Part shown: positions 28,635 to 37,923 of the stretch, one piece after another
Numbering within the stretch: the stretch's first letter is position 1
Layout of the letters: each line of letters starts with the position of its first letter
NCBI GenBank assembly: GCA_012839565.1
Contig: DUMZ01000008.1
Coordinates: 62,001 to 126,000, forward strand
From: Anaerolineaceae bacterium
Lineage (GTDB): Bacteria; Chloroflexota; Anaerolineae; Anaerolineales; Anaerolineaceae
Direction of reading: 5' to 3'
Length of the DNA: 64,000 nucleotides
Notes under the pieces: model-generated
Databases searched by the model: none
Seen by the model: the letters and a program-made list of their open reading frames with translations, nothing else
What the model was told of the DNA's origin: nothing
Made by a program: the position numbers and the translations under genes

Positions 28635-30005
28635 ATGAAACGATCGTCCTGGCGCTATTTATGGAAATCTGAAAGTATACGCAACAAACTGCTCATCACG
28701 CTTTTATTGTTGGCAGTATATCGTTTTGTTGCCAATGTGCCGGTGCCTGGGTTAGATCACGCTGCTGTAAAGGAACTGAGTCAGCTTACCGGTGCCGGTG
28801 GCAACCTGGTTGGCTTGCTTGACCTGCTTTCCGGTGGCGCGGTTTCGAAATTCTCTGTGTTGGCAATGGGTGTTTACCCGTATATTACCGCGCAGATTAT
28901 TTTGCAACTGCTAACCCCAGTTATTCCGGCGCTTGAGCAAAAGATGAAAGATGACCCACGCGAAGGCCGTGTCTGGATGGAAAAATGGACTGTTATTCTT
29001 ACCATTCCGATGGCATTGCTTTCAGCTTTTGGGCAGATTAATATCTTCAACCAAATGTTGGGTGGCCAGTCGGTTATCCAACACTATGGTTTTAGTGGTG
29101 AAAACCTCTTGCCTACCCTGGCGGCGATTATTACGATGGTCGCCGGAACGATGTTTGGTATTTGGCTGGGACAGCTCATTTCTGAGTTTGGCCTGCGTAA
29201 CCAAGGCCTTAGCCTAATCATCTTCTCGGGTATTGTGTCGCGCTTCCCAGTGACTATCGCACAAATGGTGCGCCGAGCTGATCCGGCTAACCCTGGCCAG
29301 TATATATCTGACCCATGGTGGGCGTTTGTTCTCATCTTTGTGGTCTTTATATTGACCATCTTTGGCATTGTCTACATGCAACTGGGCAGACGCAACGTGC
29401 CGGTTATGTTCCCGGGTCGCCGGGTGGGTAACCGCATGTCGATGCCCGTGCGCAGTCAATTGCCCCTGATGATTAACATGGCAGGTATGATTCCGATTAT
29501 CTTCGCGCAAAGCTTTTTGACCTTCCCCGCGATTTTGTCATCGTTCTTCCTGAACAAGACAAACTGGGTTGGAAAAGCTGCCAACTGGGTTTACAGGAAC
29601 TTTGGCGGTGATACCTGGTGGTATCCTATTATGTTCTTTGTCCTGGTGGTTTTGTTCTGTTACTTCTATACAGACGTGCTCTTTGCGCAACAAGACTACG
29701 GCGAAAATCTGAAGAAACAAGGTGCTCAGATTCCTGGTGTTGTGCGTGGCAAACCCACTCAAGACTATCTCACCAGAGTGCAACGCCGCATTACCCTGCC
29801 TGGCGCAATCTTCCTGGGTATCATCGCTGTTTTGCCCTACATCATGACTGGCGTCTTCAAGCTCTTTGGTGAGACGAACATCGCAGGTTTGGGCTTGATG
29901 CAGGCTTCGGGTCTTTTGATTGTTGTGGGTACCGTGCGCGAAATTGTGCAACTGATTGAAACAGAATTGCGCATGCACGGCTACGATGACAGGCTGATTA
30001 ACTAA
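28635..30005 (+). CDS. secY: Protein translocase subunit SecY
   Basis: SecY is the channel of the Sec translocon. The 456-residue product shows about ten hydrophobic segments and family signatures including NVPVPGLDH, the plug-region GGAVSKFSVLAMGVYPYITA, and the C-terminal cytoplasmic loop around RVQRRITLPGAIFLG. It ends ELRMHGYDDRLIN. A small insertion in the TM5-TM6 cytosolic region (RRADPANPGQYISDPWW) lengthens it slightly compared with E. coli. Confidence 0.96.
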   Translation: MKRSSWRYLWKSESIRNKLLITLLLLAVYRFVANVPVPGLDHAAVKELSQLTGAGGNLVGLLDLLSGGAVSKFSVLAMGVYPYITAQIILQLLTPVIPALEQKMKDDPREGRVWMEKWTVILTIPMALLSAFGQINIFNQMLGGQSVIQHYGFSGENLLPTLAAIITMVAGTMFGIWLGQLISEFGLRNQGLSLIIFSGIVSRFPVTIAQMVRRADPANPGQYISDPWWAFVLIFVVFILTIFGIVYMQLGRRNVPVMFPGRRVGNRMSMPVRSQLPLMINMAGMIPIIFAQSFLTFPAILSSFFLNKTNWVGKAANWVYRNFGGDTWWYPIMFFVLVVLFCYFYTDVLFAQQDYGENLKKQGAQIPGVVRGKPTQDYLTRVQRRITLPGAIFLGIIAVLPYIMTGVFKLFGETNIAGLGLMQASGLLIVVGTVREIVQLIETELRMHGYDDRLIN

Positions 30006-30019
30006 GAGGGCTTTAATCG

Positions 30020-30673
30020 ATGAAAGAGCAAGCCACAATCGTTGTGATGTTAGGAGCCCCCGGAACGGGCAAGGGAACACAAGCCGTTCTGCTTGCTGAA
30101 CGCCTGGGGATTCCGCATATCTCAACCGGGGACCTTTTCCGCGAGCATCTTGCTGCGGAAACACCTCTGGGGATTGAGGCTGCTACTTATATGAACAAAG
30201 GCGAATTGGTACCTGATGAAATCACAATTACTATGTTGAACGCGCGTCTTGAAGAAGATGACTGCGAAAATGGTGTGGTTTTGGATGGTTACCCGCGTAC
30301 ACTTGTGCAGGCCTTGGCGCTTGAGTCCTACTTGGACAGTATCGACGAAGAGCTGACTATGGTCGCGAATCTGGCTGTTCCGGAAGCGTTGATTGTAAAG
30401 CGACTTAGCGGACGCTGGATGAGCAAAAGTGGCAATGTGTATCATGCGGAATACAATCCGCCTAAAAGAAAATGGTTTGATGACGAAGACGGCAGTCCGC
30501 TTTATCAACGTGAAGACGATAAGGCGGAAACCGTGCTGAATCGCTTGAAAATTTATGAAGCCCAAACGCTTCCGCTGATCGATCATTTTCGGGAAGAGGG
30601 CAAGTTGGTCGAGTTTAATGGCGTCGGTGAAATAAATGATATTAACGACGAAATATTTGAGGCTTTGCAATAA
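30020..30673 (+). CDS. adk: Adenylate kinase
   Basis: This enzyme interconverts ATP + AMP and 2 ADP. The 217-residue product has the P-loop GAPGTGKGTQ, STGDLFREHL and DGYPRTLVQALAL. The LID domain (SKSGNVYHAEYNPPKRKWFD) lacks the Cys4 zinc site and is of the hydrogen-bonded type. The motif normally read as GRR is GRW here. It lies between secY and map, overlapping map by one base. Confidence 0.95.
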   Translation: MKEQATIVVMLGAPGTGKGTQAVLLAERLGIPHISTGDLFREHLAAETPLGIEAATYMNKGELVPDEITITMLNARLEEDDCENGVVLDGYPRTLVQALALESYLDSIDEELTMVANLAVPEALIVKRLSGRWMSKSGNVYHAEYNPPKRKWFDDEDGSPLYQREDDKAETVLNRLKIYEAQTLPLIDHFREEGKLVEFNGVGEINDINDEIFEALQ

Positions 30674-31455
30674 TGGATAGCTACGAAATCTTCGGTGTTA
30701 ATCTCAAATCAGCCAACGAGCTGAAAATCATGCGCGAGGCTGGGCGTTTGAACGCGCTCACCCTGAAAGCCGTGATGGATGCCATCGCTCCTGGCGTGAC
30801 CACAGGCGAACTGAACGAAGTTGCCGAAAGCTTTCAGAAAGCGCATGGCGTATACTCACCGTTCAAAAACTACGACCCAGGCAATGGCGTGCCTTACCCC
30901 GGCAGCATCTGCACCAGCATCAACGAAGAAATGGTGCATGGTATTCCCGGAAACCGAAAACTGCGCGAAGGCGATATTATTTCGGTGGATTGCGGAACGG
31001 TTTACCAGGGTTATGTGGGCGACTCGGCTTTTACGGTTGGTGTTGGTGAGATTAGCAAACAAGCTCAAAGCTTGATTGATACCACCAAACAGGCTCTTGA
31101 AATTGCGATTAGCAAAATGGTCATCGGAAACCGCAGTGGCGACGTTGGCGCCGCCATTGAAGCGTACGTTGAAAGTCAAGGTTTTTATTGCACCCATACC
31201 TATACCGGACATGGGGTTGGGCGTGCCATGCACGAAGCGCCACAGTTGCCGAACTACGGCAAACCGGGCACCGGTTTTCTGTTGCGCGAAGGTATGACCA
31301 TCGCCATTGAACCCATGGTATTGGTCGGTGGGAGAAGAACGCGCGTTTTGCGTGACCGTTGGACGGTAGTCAATGCCAACGGTGGGCTTACCGCGCATCA
31401 GGAGCACACAATTGCTGTCACCAAAGACGGCCCATTGGTGCTTACGGAACTATAG
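30673..31455 (+). CDS. map: Methionine aminopeptidase, type I
   Basis: This enzyme removes the initiator methionine from nascent proteins. The 260-residue product has the full set of metal ligands: two Asp in DCGTVYQGYVGDSAFTVG, His in TYTGHGVGRAMHEAPQLP, and Glu in TIAIEPMVL and HQEHTIAVT. infA, the next gene in most superoperons, does not follow. Confidence 0.96.
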   Translation: MDSYEIFGVNLKSANELKIMREAGRLNALTLKAVMDAIAPGVTTGELNEVAESFQKAHGVYSPFKNYDPGNGVPYPGSICTSINEEMVHGIPGNRKLREGDIISVDCGTVYQGYVGDSAFTVGVGEISKQAQSLIDTTKQALEIAISKMVIGNRSGDVGAAIEAYVESQGFYCTHTYTGHGVGRAMHEAPQLPNYGKPGTGFLLREGMTIAIEPMVLVGGRRTRVLRDRWTVVNANGGLTAHQEHTIAVTKDGPLVLTEL

Positions 31456-31462
31456 GAAAGTC

Positions 31463-31491
31463 TTGCCATAACCGCGGTAAAAGACTATAAT
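31463..31491 (+). promoter_or_regulatory. Internal promoter before rpmJ
   Basis: Consensus-like elements TTGCCA (31463-31468), a 17-nt spacer and TATAAT (31486-31491) lie just after the map stop. They would give the rpmJ-rpsM-rpsK-rpsD-rpoA-rplQ block its own start near 31498. Confidence 0.6.
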
Positions 31492-31525
31492 TGAAACTTT
31501 GCGGTAAAAATAAGGAGTATGCCAA

Positions 31526-31639
31526 ATGAAAGTATCGGCTTCAATAAAAAAACGCTGTAAAGATTGTAAGATTGTCAAACGCGACGGTCGTTTGTACGTT
31601 ATTTGCAAGAACCCAAGACACAAACAGCGACAAGGATAA
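31526..31639 (+). CDS. rpmJ: 50S ribosomal protein L36
   Basis: This is a 37-residue gene. It reads [20 protein letters not shown] and ends [12 protein letters not shown], with the Cys/His zinc site typical of L36 (CKDC ... CKNPRH). SD AAGGAG lies at about 31512-31517. It sits directly before rpsM, the usual place. Confidence 0.95.
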   Translation: MKVSASIKKRCKDCKIVKRDGRLYVICKNPRHKQRQG

Positions 31640-31650
31640 GGAAAAGAATT

Positions 31651-32037
31651 ATGGCTCGTATTGAAGGTGTTGACCTACCGCGCAACAAGCGCATTGATAT
31701 CGGATTGCGATATATCTACGGTATCGGCCCTAAAACGGCAAATGATATTCTGGCTGCCACCGGTGTGGATCCTACAATCCGTGTGAAGGATTTGCCAGAA
31801 TCTGAAGTTACAAAATTACGCGACTACATCGCCCAAAACCTTAAGGTTGAGGGTGACCTGCGCCGCGAAGTTCAAATGAACATTAAGCGCTTGGTCGAAA
31901 TCGGTTGTTATCGTGGCTTGCGCCATCGACGCAACCTCCCCCTGCGTGGACAAAACACACGCACAAACGCGCGCACACGCAAAGGCCCCAAGAAGACTGT
32001 TGCAGGTCGTGGCCGCCGCCGTGGAGCAAAGAAGTAA
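31651..32037 (+). CDS. rpsM: 30S ribosomal protein S13
   Basis: S13 forms bridges between 30S head and 50S. From ATG 31651 the product is 128 residues: [19 protein letters not shown], then [14 protein letters not shown] and [20 protein letters not shown]. The frame is open further upstream, but that would run through rpmJ in another frame, and the SD (AAGGAAAAG) points to this ATG. Confidence 0.97.
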   Translation: MARIEGVDLPRNKRIDIGLRYIYGIGPKTANDILAATGVDPTIRVKDLPESEVTKLRDYIAQNLKVEGDLRREVQMNIKRLVEIGCYRGLRHRRNLPLRGQNTRTNARTRKGPKKTVAGRGRRRGAKK

Positions 32038-32070
32038 TTATTGATATCTTATTAACTGGTCTGATCCAAA

Positions 32071-32107
32071 GTCGGTGGGGTTCCCTTTCTCCCTAGCGGC
32101 AACCGAC
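32071..32107 (+). promoter_or_regulatory. Possible leader hairpin between rpsM and rpsK
   Basis: The 107-bp gap before rpsK contains complementary ends GTCGGT (32071-32076) and ACCGAC (32102-32107) enclosing a G-run/C-run stem. In other bacteria S4 controls the alpha operon through a structured leader; this could be a counterpart, but no known motif is matched. Confidence 0.3.
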
Positions 32108-32144
32108 GATGGGTACCAGAGTTAGATGATAGTGAGGATGATTT

Positions 32145-32549
32145 ATGGCTAAACAAGCAAGAACCGCGCGACGCGCAACCAGTTCGCGCAAAGTCAAGCG
32201 CCAGTTGTCTGCCGGACAGGTGCATGTATTCGCATCCTTCAACAACACGATTGTTACCATCACCGATATGCGCGGTAACACCGTTTGTTGGGGAAGCTCA
32301 GGCACCGCAGGCTTTAAGGGTTCCCGCAAGAGCACACCTTTTGCCGCCCGAATGGCTACCGAGCAAGCGCTGAAAACCGCCCAGCAAATGGGCATTCAAG
32401 AAGTTGAATTGTTCGTGAAGGGCCCCGGCCCTGGTCGCGAAGCAGCAATTCGTGCCGTGCAGGGCATGGGTGTTAAGGTCACCAAGATTACTGACGAAAC
32501 CCCCGTCCCACACAACGGATGTCGTCCGCCTAAAAAGCGCCGCGTTTAA
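32145..32549 (+). CDS. rpsK: 30S ribosomal protein S11
   Basis: S11 lies on the 30S platform by the Shine-Dalgarno helix. The 134-residue product has [20 protein letters not shown] and the C-terminal [15 protein letters not shown]. The Asn-Gly in that tail is the site of isoaspartate formation described in E. coli. Confidence 0.97.
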   Translation: MAKQARTARRATSSRKVKRQLSAGQVHVFASFNNTIVTITDMRGNTVCWGSSGTAGFKGSRKSTPFAARMATEQALKTAQQMGIQEVELFVKGPGPGREAAIRAVQGMGVKVTKITDETPVPHNGCRPPKKRRV

Positions 32550-32570
32550 TATTAGAAAAAGGAAAAACTT

Positions 32571-33209
32571 ATGGCTAGATATACAGAAGCAGTTTGTCGA
32601 TTATGTCGACGCGAAGGCGAAAAGCTGTTCCTTAAAGGCGAACGCTGCTTTACGCCCAAATGCTCATTTGAACGACGCAGTTATCCCCCCGGAATGCATG
32701 GAAAATCGCTGGCATTCCGCCCGGGTCGTGAGTCTGACTATGCTAAGCAGTTACGCGCCAAACAAAAAGCGCGCCGCATCTATGGCATTTACGAACGCCA
32801 GTTCCGCCGCTTCTTTGAACAAGCGGTAAAGATGCACGGGCAACCTGGCCCTAACCTGCTTACTATTTTGGAAACCCGTCTCAGCAATGTGGTTTATCGT
32901 CTCGGTTTTGCAGCCAGCCGTCCACAGGCACGCATCATGGTTACCCACGGGCACTTTTTGCTCAACGGTCGCCGTGCAGACATTCCATCAATGGAAGTCA
33001 AAGTGGATGATGTTATCACTGTTGCCGAAACGTCAAAAAGCACACCTTTCTTCAAGAATCTTCGCGAAGAAGCTGAAGGTCGCAACGTTCCCACCTGGTT
33101 GGCGCGCGATTTGAACAGTCTCAGTGGTCGCATGTTACGCAACCCAGAGCGCGCGGAGATTGACGGCAACTTGAACGAACAGCTGATCGTTGAATACTAC
33201 TCTAGATAA
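32571..33209 (+). CDS. rpsD: 30S ribosomal protein S4
   Basis: S4 is a primary 16S rRNA binder. The 212-residue product has an N-terminal zinc-ligand-like Cys set ([18 protein letters not shown] then C), [19 protein letters not shown] and an S4 RNA-binding domain ([19 protein letters not shown]). The four cysteines suggest the zinc-binding form of S4. Confidence 0.97.
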   Translation: MARYTEAVCRLCRREGEKLFLKGERCFTPKCSFERRSYPPGMHGKSLAFRPGRESDYAKQLRAKQKARRIYGIYERQFRRFFEQAVKMHGQPGPNLLTILETRLSNVVYRLGFAASRPQARIMVTHGHFLLNGRRADIPSMEVKVDDVITVAETSKSTPFFKNLREEAEGRNVPTWLARDLNSLSGRMLRNPERAEIDGNLNEQLIVEYYSR

Positions 33210-33258
33210 GAGTGATTAGTCAGTCTTTCTTACCCGATAGGCTGGTTAGGGGTAAACC

Positions 33259-34230
33259 GTGACAGGAATTATGGAAATGGTAACACCAAAAGTAGAACGC
33301 ACTGAAGAGTCGCGTAACTACGGAAAGTTTACGATAAGCCCGCTGGAGCGTGGCTACGGCGTCACCCTCGGCAACGCCCTCCGACGCGTGTTGCTGTCGT
33401 CGCTTGATGGCGCGGCAGTCACCGCGATTCGGCTTACTGATGTTATGCACGAGTTTAGCACCATTCCTGGTGTCCGCGAGGACGTTATCCAGGTGATGTT
33501 GCAGCTGAAACTCCTGCGTTTTAAACTTCACAATGTCGAGACCGCGCAGCTACATCTGGAAGTAAAAGGTAAAGGCACCATTACGGCTGCTGATATCGTC
33601 TGTCCGCCTGAGGTTGAAATCATTAATCCTGATCTTTACCTCTTTAGCATGAACGAAGATGGTCATGAAGTTGATATTGACTTGACCGTTGAAGCCGGAC
33701 GTGGCTATTTGCCCGCTGGCGACCGCGCTGAAAGATTGCCCATTGGCGTTTTGCCCGTGGATGCGATCTTCTCGCCCATCCAACGTGTTAACTGGTCAGT
33801 TTCAAGCGCCCGAGTTGGCAGAAGCACCGACTTTGACCGTCTTACTTTGGAAATTTGGACAGATGGTACCATTTCGCCCGAACGCGCTTTGATTGATGCA
33901 TCGCGCATTCTGATGCAACACCTAAGCTACATTAGCGGAACTACCGAAGATATGCTCATCAAACCCGAACCCGTTGTGGAAACTGAGCAACTTCCCCAGG
34001 TAAAAGAGATCAACGAGGCTCCGATTGAGACTTTGGATCTCTCTGTGCGTGTTTTTAACTCACTCAAACGCACAGGTGTAATGACCGTTAATGACATCTT
34101 GGAACTTCTAGAAAAAGGCGATAGCGCAATGCTCTCAATTCGCAATTTTGGCGAAAAGAGTCTGCAAGAACTAAAAGCCAAAATGGCCGAAAAAGGATAT
34201 ATTGAAAATACAGAAGTGGAGAACGACTAA
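33259..34230 (+). CDS. rpoA: DNA-directed RNA polymerase subunit alpha
   Basis: Alpha is the assembly scaffold of RNA polymerase, and its C-terminal domain binds UP elements and activators. The 323-residue product has the N-domain GYGVTLGNALRRVLLSSL and the alpha-CTD with LKRTGVMTVNDILELLE and IRNFGEKSLQELKAKM. The start is GTG 33259 or ATG 33271; both have purine-rich SDs. It overlaps rplQ by one base. Confidence 0.96.
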   Translation: MTGIMEMVTPKVERTEESRNYGKFTISPLERGYGVTLGNALRRVLLSSLDGAAVTAIRLTDVMHEFSTIPGVREDVIQVMLQLKLLRFKLHNVETAQLHLEVKGKGTITAADIVCPPEVEIINPDLYLFSMNEDGHEVDIDLTVEAGRGYLPAGDRAERLPIGVLPVDAIFSPIQRVNWSVSSARVGRSTDFDRLTLEIWTDGTISPERALIDASRILMQHLSYISGTTEDMLIKPEPVVETEQLPQVKEINEAPIETLDLSVRVFNSLKRTGVMTVNDILELLEKGDSAMLSIRNFGEKSLQELKAKMAEKGYIENTEVEND

Positions 34231-34613
34231 TGCGGCACCGAGTTAAAGGATCTCGTCTGAATATGCGTGTTGGTCATCGCAACTCACAGCGACGCACGCA
34301 GGTTAGACAACTATTTGAATACGAAAGAATCCAAACCACCGTGGCTAAGGCAAAATCTATTCAGCCCGACGCTGAAAGACTTATTACCATAGCCAAAAAC
34401 GCACTCAAAGGTGATGACATCGCCCAGGTTAATGGCCGACGCCGTGTAGCTGCCTATTTGGGCAACAACAGCACTGAAATCGTCAAAAAACTGTTTGATG
34501 ACATCGCACCGCGTTTTACAAATCGACCAGGTGGTTATACACGTTTGCTCAAAACCGGACCGCGCCAGGGCGATAATGCTGAAATGGCGCTCTTAGAGTT
34601 GGTTTCTGAGTAA
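34230..34613 (+). CDS. rplQ: 50S ribosomal protein L17
   Basis: L17 lies near the tunnel exit. The 127-residue product begins MRHRVKGSRLNMRVGHRNSQ, continues VRQLFEYERIQTTVAKAK and ends with NRPGGYTRLLKTGPRQGDNAEMALLELV-type sequence. It follows rpoA directly. Confidence 0.97.
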   Translation: MRHRVKGSRLNMRVGHRNSQRRTQVRQLFEYERIQTTVAKAKSIQPDAERLITIAKNALKGDDIAQVNGRRRVAAYLGNNSTEIVKKLFDDIAPRFTNRPGGYTRLLKTGPRQGDNAEMALLELVSE

Positions 34614-34651
34614 ATTGAAGAATTATTAAGCCTTTCCGAAAGTTGAAGGGC

Positions 34652-35419
34652 ATGGCACATTACAAACTTATTCTCGCATACGAAGGCACTGCATACGCGG
34701 GTTTTCAGCGCCAGGCTCACAAAGTGACCGTGCAAGGCACGGTCGAAGACGCCCTGCGCAAACTAGGCTGGCAGGGTCGGGCCATTATGGCATCGGGGCG
34801 CACTGACAGCGGTGTACACGCGTTGGGGCAGGTGATAAGCTTCAATTTTGACTGGAAGCACGGCACTACTAAGCTGGTAAAAGCTTTGAACGCCAACCTG
34901 CCATCTGATATATCTGCGCAACACGCTATGGAAGTCCCCTGGGCGTTTCATCCCCGCTACGATGCTCTGCGACGTGAATATCGCTACCGGCTCTACTTCC
35001 AGCCCGAACGCGACCCTTTGCGTGATGCTTTTGCCTGGCGTCTTAACCGAGCGCCGAATCTTTCTTTGATGAACGAGGCGGCAAGCTTAATGCTCGGAAG
35101 CCACGACTTTAGAGGCTTTGGCAGAGCATTGAAAGAAGACGGCAGCACAACGCGCGAAATCTTTGAGGTAGATTGGAAAAGCGCTGGCGATGAACAACAT
35201 TTCACAATCATCGGCAATGCTTTTCTCTACCACATGGTAAGGCGCATCGTTTACGTGCTGGTAAAGCTTGGACTGGAAGAACTTCCGGTTGAGATCGTCA
35301 AAAAGGGTCTTACAGAGGGCGAAACTGGCATTGTGAGCTTAGCTCCCGCCAGGGGCTTATGCCTTATGCAGGTTGAATACCCTGAAAGCGTCTTCAGCGA
35401 GAATTTGAAAGTAGATTAA
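34652..35419 (+). CDS. truA: tRNA pseudouridine(38-40) synthase TruA
   Basis: TruA converts U38-U40 of the anticodon arm to pseudouridine. The 255-residue product has YEGTAYAGFQRQ and the catalytic Asp motif ASGRTDSGVHALGQV, with RREYRYRL and FLYHMVRRIVYVLVKLG further on. ATG 34652 is chosen; a TTG at 34643 would add three residues. It lies in the rplQ-truA-rplM-rpsI order common in Gram-positive-like genomes. Confidence 0.95.
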   Translation: MAHYKLILAYEGTAYAGFQRQAHKVTVQGTVEDALRKLGWQGRAIMASGRTDSGVHALGQVISFNFDWKHGTTKLVKALNANLPSDISAQHAMEVPWAFHPRYDALRREYRYRLYFQPERDPLRDAFAWRLNRAPNLSLMNEAASLMLGSHDFRGFGRALKEDGSTTREIFEVDWKSAGDEQHFTIIGNAFLYHMVRRIVYVLVKLGLEELPVEIVKKGLTEGETGIVSLAPARGLCLMQVEYPESVFSENLKVD

Positions 35420-35464
35420 ATCCCGGCTTAAAACCGGTGAAAGTAGAAAACGGAGAAAGAAAAA

Positions 35465-35893
35465 GTGGATAAAACTTATGTCCCTAAAGGAAAGCCTGAA
35501 GGCGAGTGGTATCTGGTAGACGCCAGTGGTCAAACGCTCGGACGCTTGGCAACCAAAATCGCTGAAATTTTGGTGGGCAAACATCGACCCGATTTCACAC
35601 CCGGTGTGGTTTTGGGTGATCACGTGGTTGTGGTTAACGCTGAAAAAATCTATGCTAATCCAACCCGTACGTCCCAAAAATTGTATCGACGACATACTGG
35701 TTATCCAAGTGGCCTCAGAGAAGTGACTTATGAACGTATGATGGAACGACATCCCGACCGCATCATCCGCTTTGCGGTGCGTGGTATGTTGCCCCAGAAT
35801 AAGCTCACTGACCGCTATCTTGCTAATCTCAAGATTTATGCTGGCCCCGAACACCCCCACGAAGCCCAGGGTCCGAAACCATTCGGAGAGTAG
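35465..35893 (+). CDS. rplM: 50S ribosomal protein L13
   Basis: L13 is an early 50S assembly protein. The 142-residue product starts at GTG 35465 (SD GGAGAAAGAAAA) with MDKTYVPKGKPEGEWYLVDA and contains LGRLATKIAEILVGKHRPDF and AVRGMLPQNKL. Confidence 0.96.
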   Translation: MDKTYVPKGKPEGEWYLVDASGQTLGRLATKIAEILVGKHRPDFTPGVVLGDHVVVVNAEKIYANPTRTSQKLYRRHTGYPSGLREVTYERMMERHPDRIIRFAVRGMLPQNKLTDRYLANLKIYAGPEHPHEAQGPKPFGE

Positions 35894-35906
35894 ATAAAGA
35901 GGAATT

Positions 35907-36299
35907 ATGGCACAATACATCGAAGCTGTTGGACGACGCAAACAAAGTACTGCCCGCGTGCGCATTTACGAAGGCAGTGGCGTGATTACCGTCAACGATA
36001 AACCCATCGCGGACTATTTCCCCCGTGGTGGCGACATTCCCGCTATTTTAGAAGCGATTGAAGCTACCGGAAAGAATCCCAACGTCTACGACGTGACTGT
36101 AAAGGTCATGGGTGGTGGTGTGAGCGGTCAGCGGGATGCCGTGAAACTTGGTTTGGCGCGCGCTTTGCTTGCTGAAGACGAATCGGTGCGTACAGCTTTG
36201 CGCGATAAGGGTCTGCTTACACGCGACGCTCGCGTTAAGGAACGCAAGAAACCCGGTCTCAAACGCGCTCGCAAGGCTCCTACCTACACCAAGCGTTAG
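35907..36299 (+). CDS. rpsI: 30S ribosomal protein S9
   Basis: S9 reaches the P site with its C-terminal tail. The 130-residue product begins MAQYIEAVGRRKQSTARVRI and ends KKPGLKRARKAPTYTKR, with the conserved basic tail. It is the last gene of the ribosomal block. Confidence 0.97.
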   Translation: MAQYIEAVGRRKQSTARVRIYEGSGVITVNDKPIADYFPRGGDIPAILEAIEATGKNPNVYDVTVKVMGGGVSGQRDAVKLGLARALLAEDESVRTALRDKGLLTRDARVKERKKPGLKRARKAPTYTKR

Positions 36300-36315
36300 T
36301 TTGCTCGTTGTCGGG

Positions 36316-36395
36316 CAGGTATACTTACTGAAGTATATGCCTGTCGCAACTTATTTACATTACAAAGGCTGCCACCGTTTGGGTGGACAGCCTTT
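36316..36395 (+). terminator. Tandem terminators ending the ribosomal superoperon
   Basis: Two hairpins follow rpsI. The first pairs CAGGTATACTT (36316-36326) with AAGTATATGCCTG (36331-36343), with a 2-nt bulge. The second is strong: AAAGGCTG-C-CACC (36364-36376) pairs with GGTGG-A-CAGCCTTT (36382-36395), followed by TGC and T-rich sequence. Confidence 0.75.
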
Positions 36396-36437
36396 GCTTA
36401 ATTCAAATCGGCAATGCTTTTTGCCAGGGAGAATGCG

Positions 36438-37892
36438 ATGCAAAAACAAGGTATCGTCATTGTTGGACTAGGCCCCGCTGGCGCGAATTATCTCACGCGC
36501 GAAGCCTGGGACCATCTTTTGAGTTGTGAAGAAATTTACTTGCGCACGGCTTTTCATCCGGTTTGTTCAGAACTTCCGGAAAATCTCTCGCGTCATAGTT
36601 TTGACCATCTGTATGAAAGCCACGACGATCTTGAAGGTGTTTTGGATGCCATTGTTACCGAACTTGTCGCGCTTGCCGGGCTACCGCAGGGCGTGACTTA
36701 TGGTGTGCCAGGCAGTCCTTTTATCGGTGAAGAAACCGTGAGCCAGGTCGTTAAAATGCTGGCAGGAACGGACATCCCTGTGCGCATCATTGACGGCTTG
36801 AGCTATTTGGAACCGGTCAGCTCTGCATTGGGTCTGGACCTTTTGCCCCAAACAACGATTTTGGATGGACTTTACGTGGGAAGTCTGCTCACGCCACCTT
36901 TCCCGCCATCCGCGCCGGCAATTATCAGCCAGTTAGGCGGACAGTTTGAAGCATCAGAGCTCAAGCTAACCCTGATGCATAATTATCCGGACGAATATGA
37001 AGTTAAATTACTTCATAATCTTGGAACGTCTGAAGAAATTATTGAAACCTTACCGCTTTATGCCATCGACCAGTCCGTGCATTTGGGCATGATGAGTACG
37101 CTTTATCTGCCCGCGCGTGAAGAATCCACCGCGTTTGAAGACCTGCAAGAGGTCATCGCCCGCTTGCGCGCGCCAGGTGGTTGCCCGTGGGACCGTGAGC
37201 AAACCCATCTTAGCTTGCGCCAACATTTGCTTGAAGAAGCCTATGAAACGCTGGAAGCCCTTGATGATGAGGTCATGGACGGTTTGTGCGAAGAACTGGG
37301 CGATTTGTTGTTGCAAATTGTCTTGCATGCCCAAATCGCGACCGAAGAGGGTGACTTTAATATGACCGATGTGCTTAGTGGCATCAACAACAAGCTTAAA
37401 CGCCGCCATCCGCATGTTTTTGCGGGCTTGGATGTTGATTCGGTTGATACCGTGCTGCATAACTGGGAAAAAATAAAAGCCAGCGAACGCAAAGACCATC
37501 AGGAACGTCCGCAAGGCTTGTTGGATAGCGTTCCTAAAATCGCGCCGGCCTTGAGTCAATCGGAGCAAATTCAGCGCAAAGCTGCCCGGGTTGGCTTTGA
37601 TTGGCAGACGATTGAGCCAGTTGTTGATAAAATACATGAAGAACTCGCGGAACTCAAAGCAGCTGATAGCCCCGAAGAGCGCGAAAAAGAAGGTGGCGAC
37701 GTTTTGTTCGCCATGGTGAACCTTCTCCGCTGGCTTGAAGTTGACCCGGAAAACGCGCTTCGTGGTACAAACGCGCGCTTTAAAAACCGTTTCGCGTATA
37801 TCGAAGACGCAGCACGCAAACAGGGTAAAAGTCTCAGTGAGCTGAGTTTTGAAGAAATGGATGCTCTGTGGGACGAGGCCAAGTTGCAATAA
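36438..37892 (+). CDS. mazG: MazG-family NTP pyrophosphohydrolase with N-terminal tetrapyrrole-methylase domain (YabN-like)
   Basis: This enzyme hydrolyses NTPs to NMP and pyrophosphate, probably cleaning the nucleotide pool. The product is 484 residues from ATG 36438 (SD GGGAG). Residues 1 to about 225 resemble a SAM-dependent tetrapyrrole (precorrin) methylase (IVIVGLGPAGANYLT, TYGVPGSPFIGEETV). The rest is two-part MazG: LRAPGGCPWDREQTHLSL, the metal-binding LLEEAYETLEALDDE / LCEELGDLLLQIVLHAQIA, and a second MazG-like half ending near EEMDALWDEAK. The same fusion is known as YabN in Bacillus. It is followed by murJ. Confidence 0.92.
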   Translation: MQKQGIVIVGLGPAGANYLTREAWDHLLSCEEIYLRTAFHPVCSELPENLSRHSFDHLYESHDDLEGVLDAIVTELVALAGLPQGVTYGVPGSPFIGEETVSQVVKMLAGTDIPVRIIDGLSYLEPVSSALGLDLLPQTTILDGLYVGSLLTPPFPPSAPAIISQLGGQFEASELKLTLMHNYPDEYEVKLLHNLGTSEEIIETLPLYAIDQSVHLGMMSTLYLPAREESTAFEDLQEVIARLRAPGGCPWDREQTHLSLRQHLLEEAYETLEALDDEVMDGLCEELGDLLLQIVLHAQIATEEGDFNMTDVLSGINNKLKRRHPHVFAGLDVDSVDTVLHNWEKIKASERKDHQERPQGLLDSVPKIAPALSQSEQIQRKAARVGFDWQTIEPVVDKIHEELAELKAADSPEEREKEGGDVLFAMVNLLRWLEVDPENALRGTNARFKNRFAYIEDAARKQGKSLSELSFEEMDALWDEAKLQ

Positions 37893-37923
37893 AGACAGCA
37901 TTTATTATTGGTGGTGATATTTG

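Noticed and set aside
31603-31650. Longer N-terminus for rpsM
   Set aside because: It would overlap rpmJ in another frame; S13 proteins start MARI..., and an SD precedes ATG 31651.
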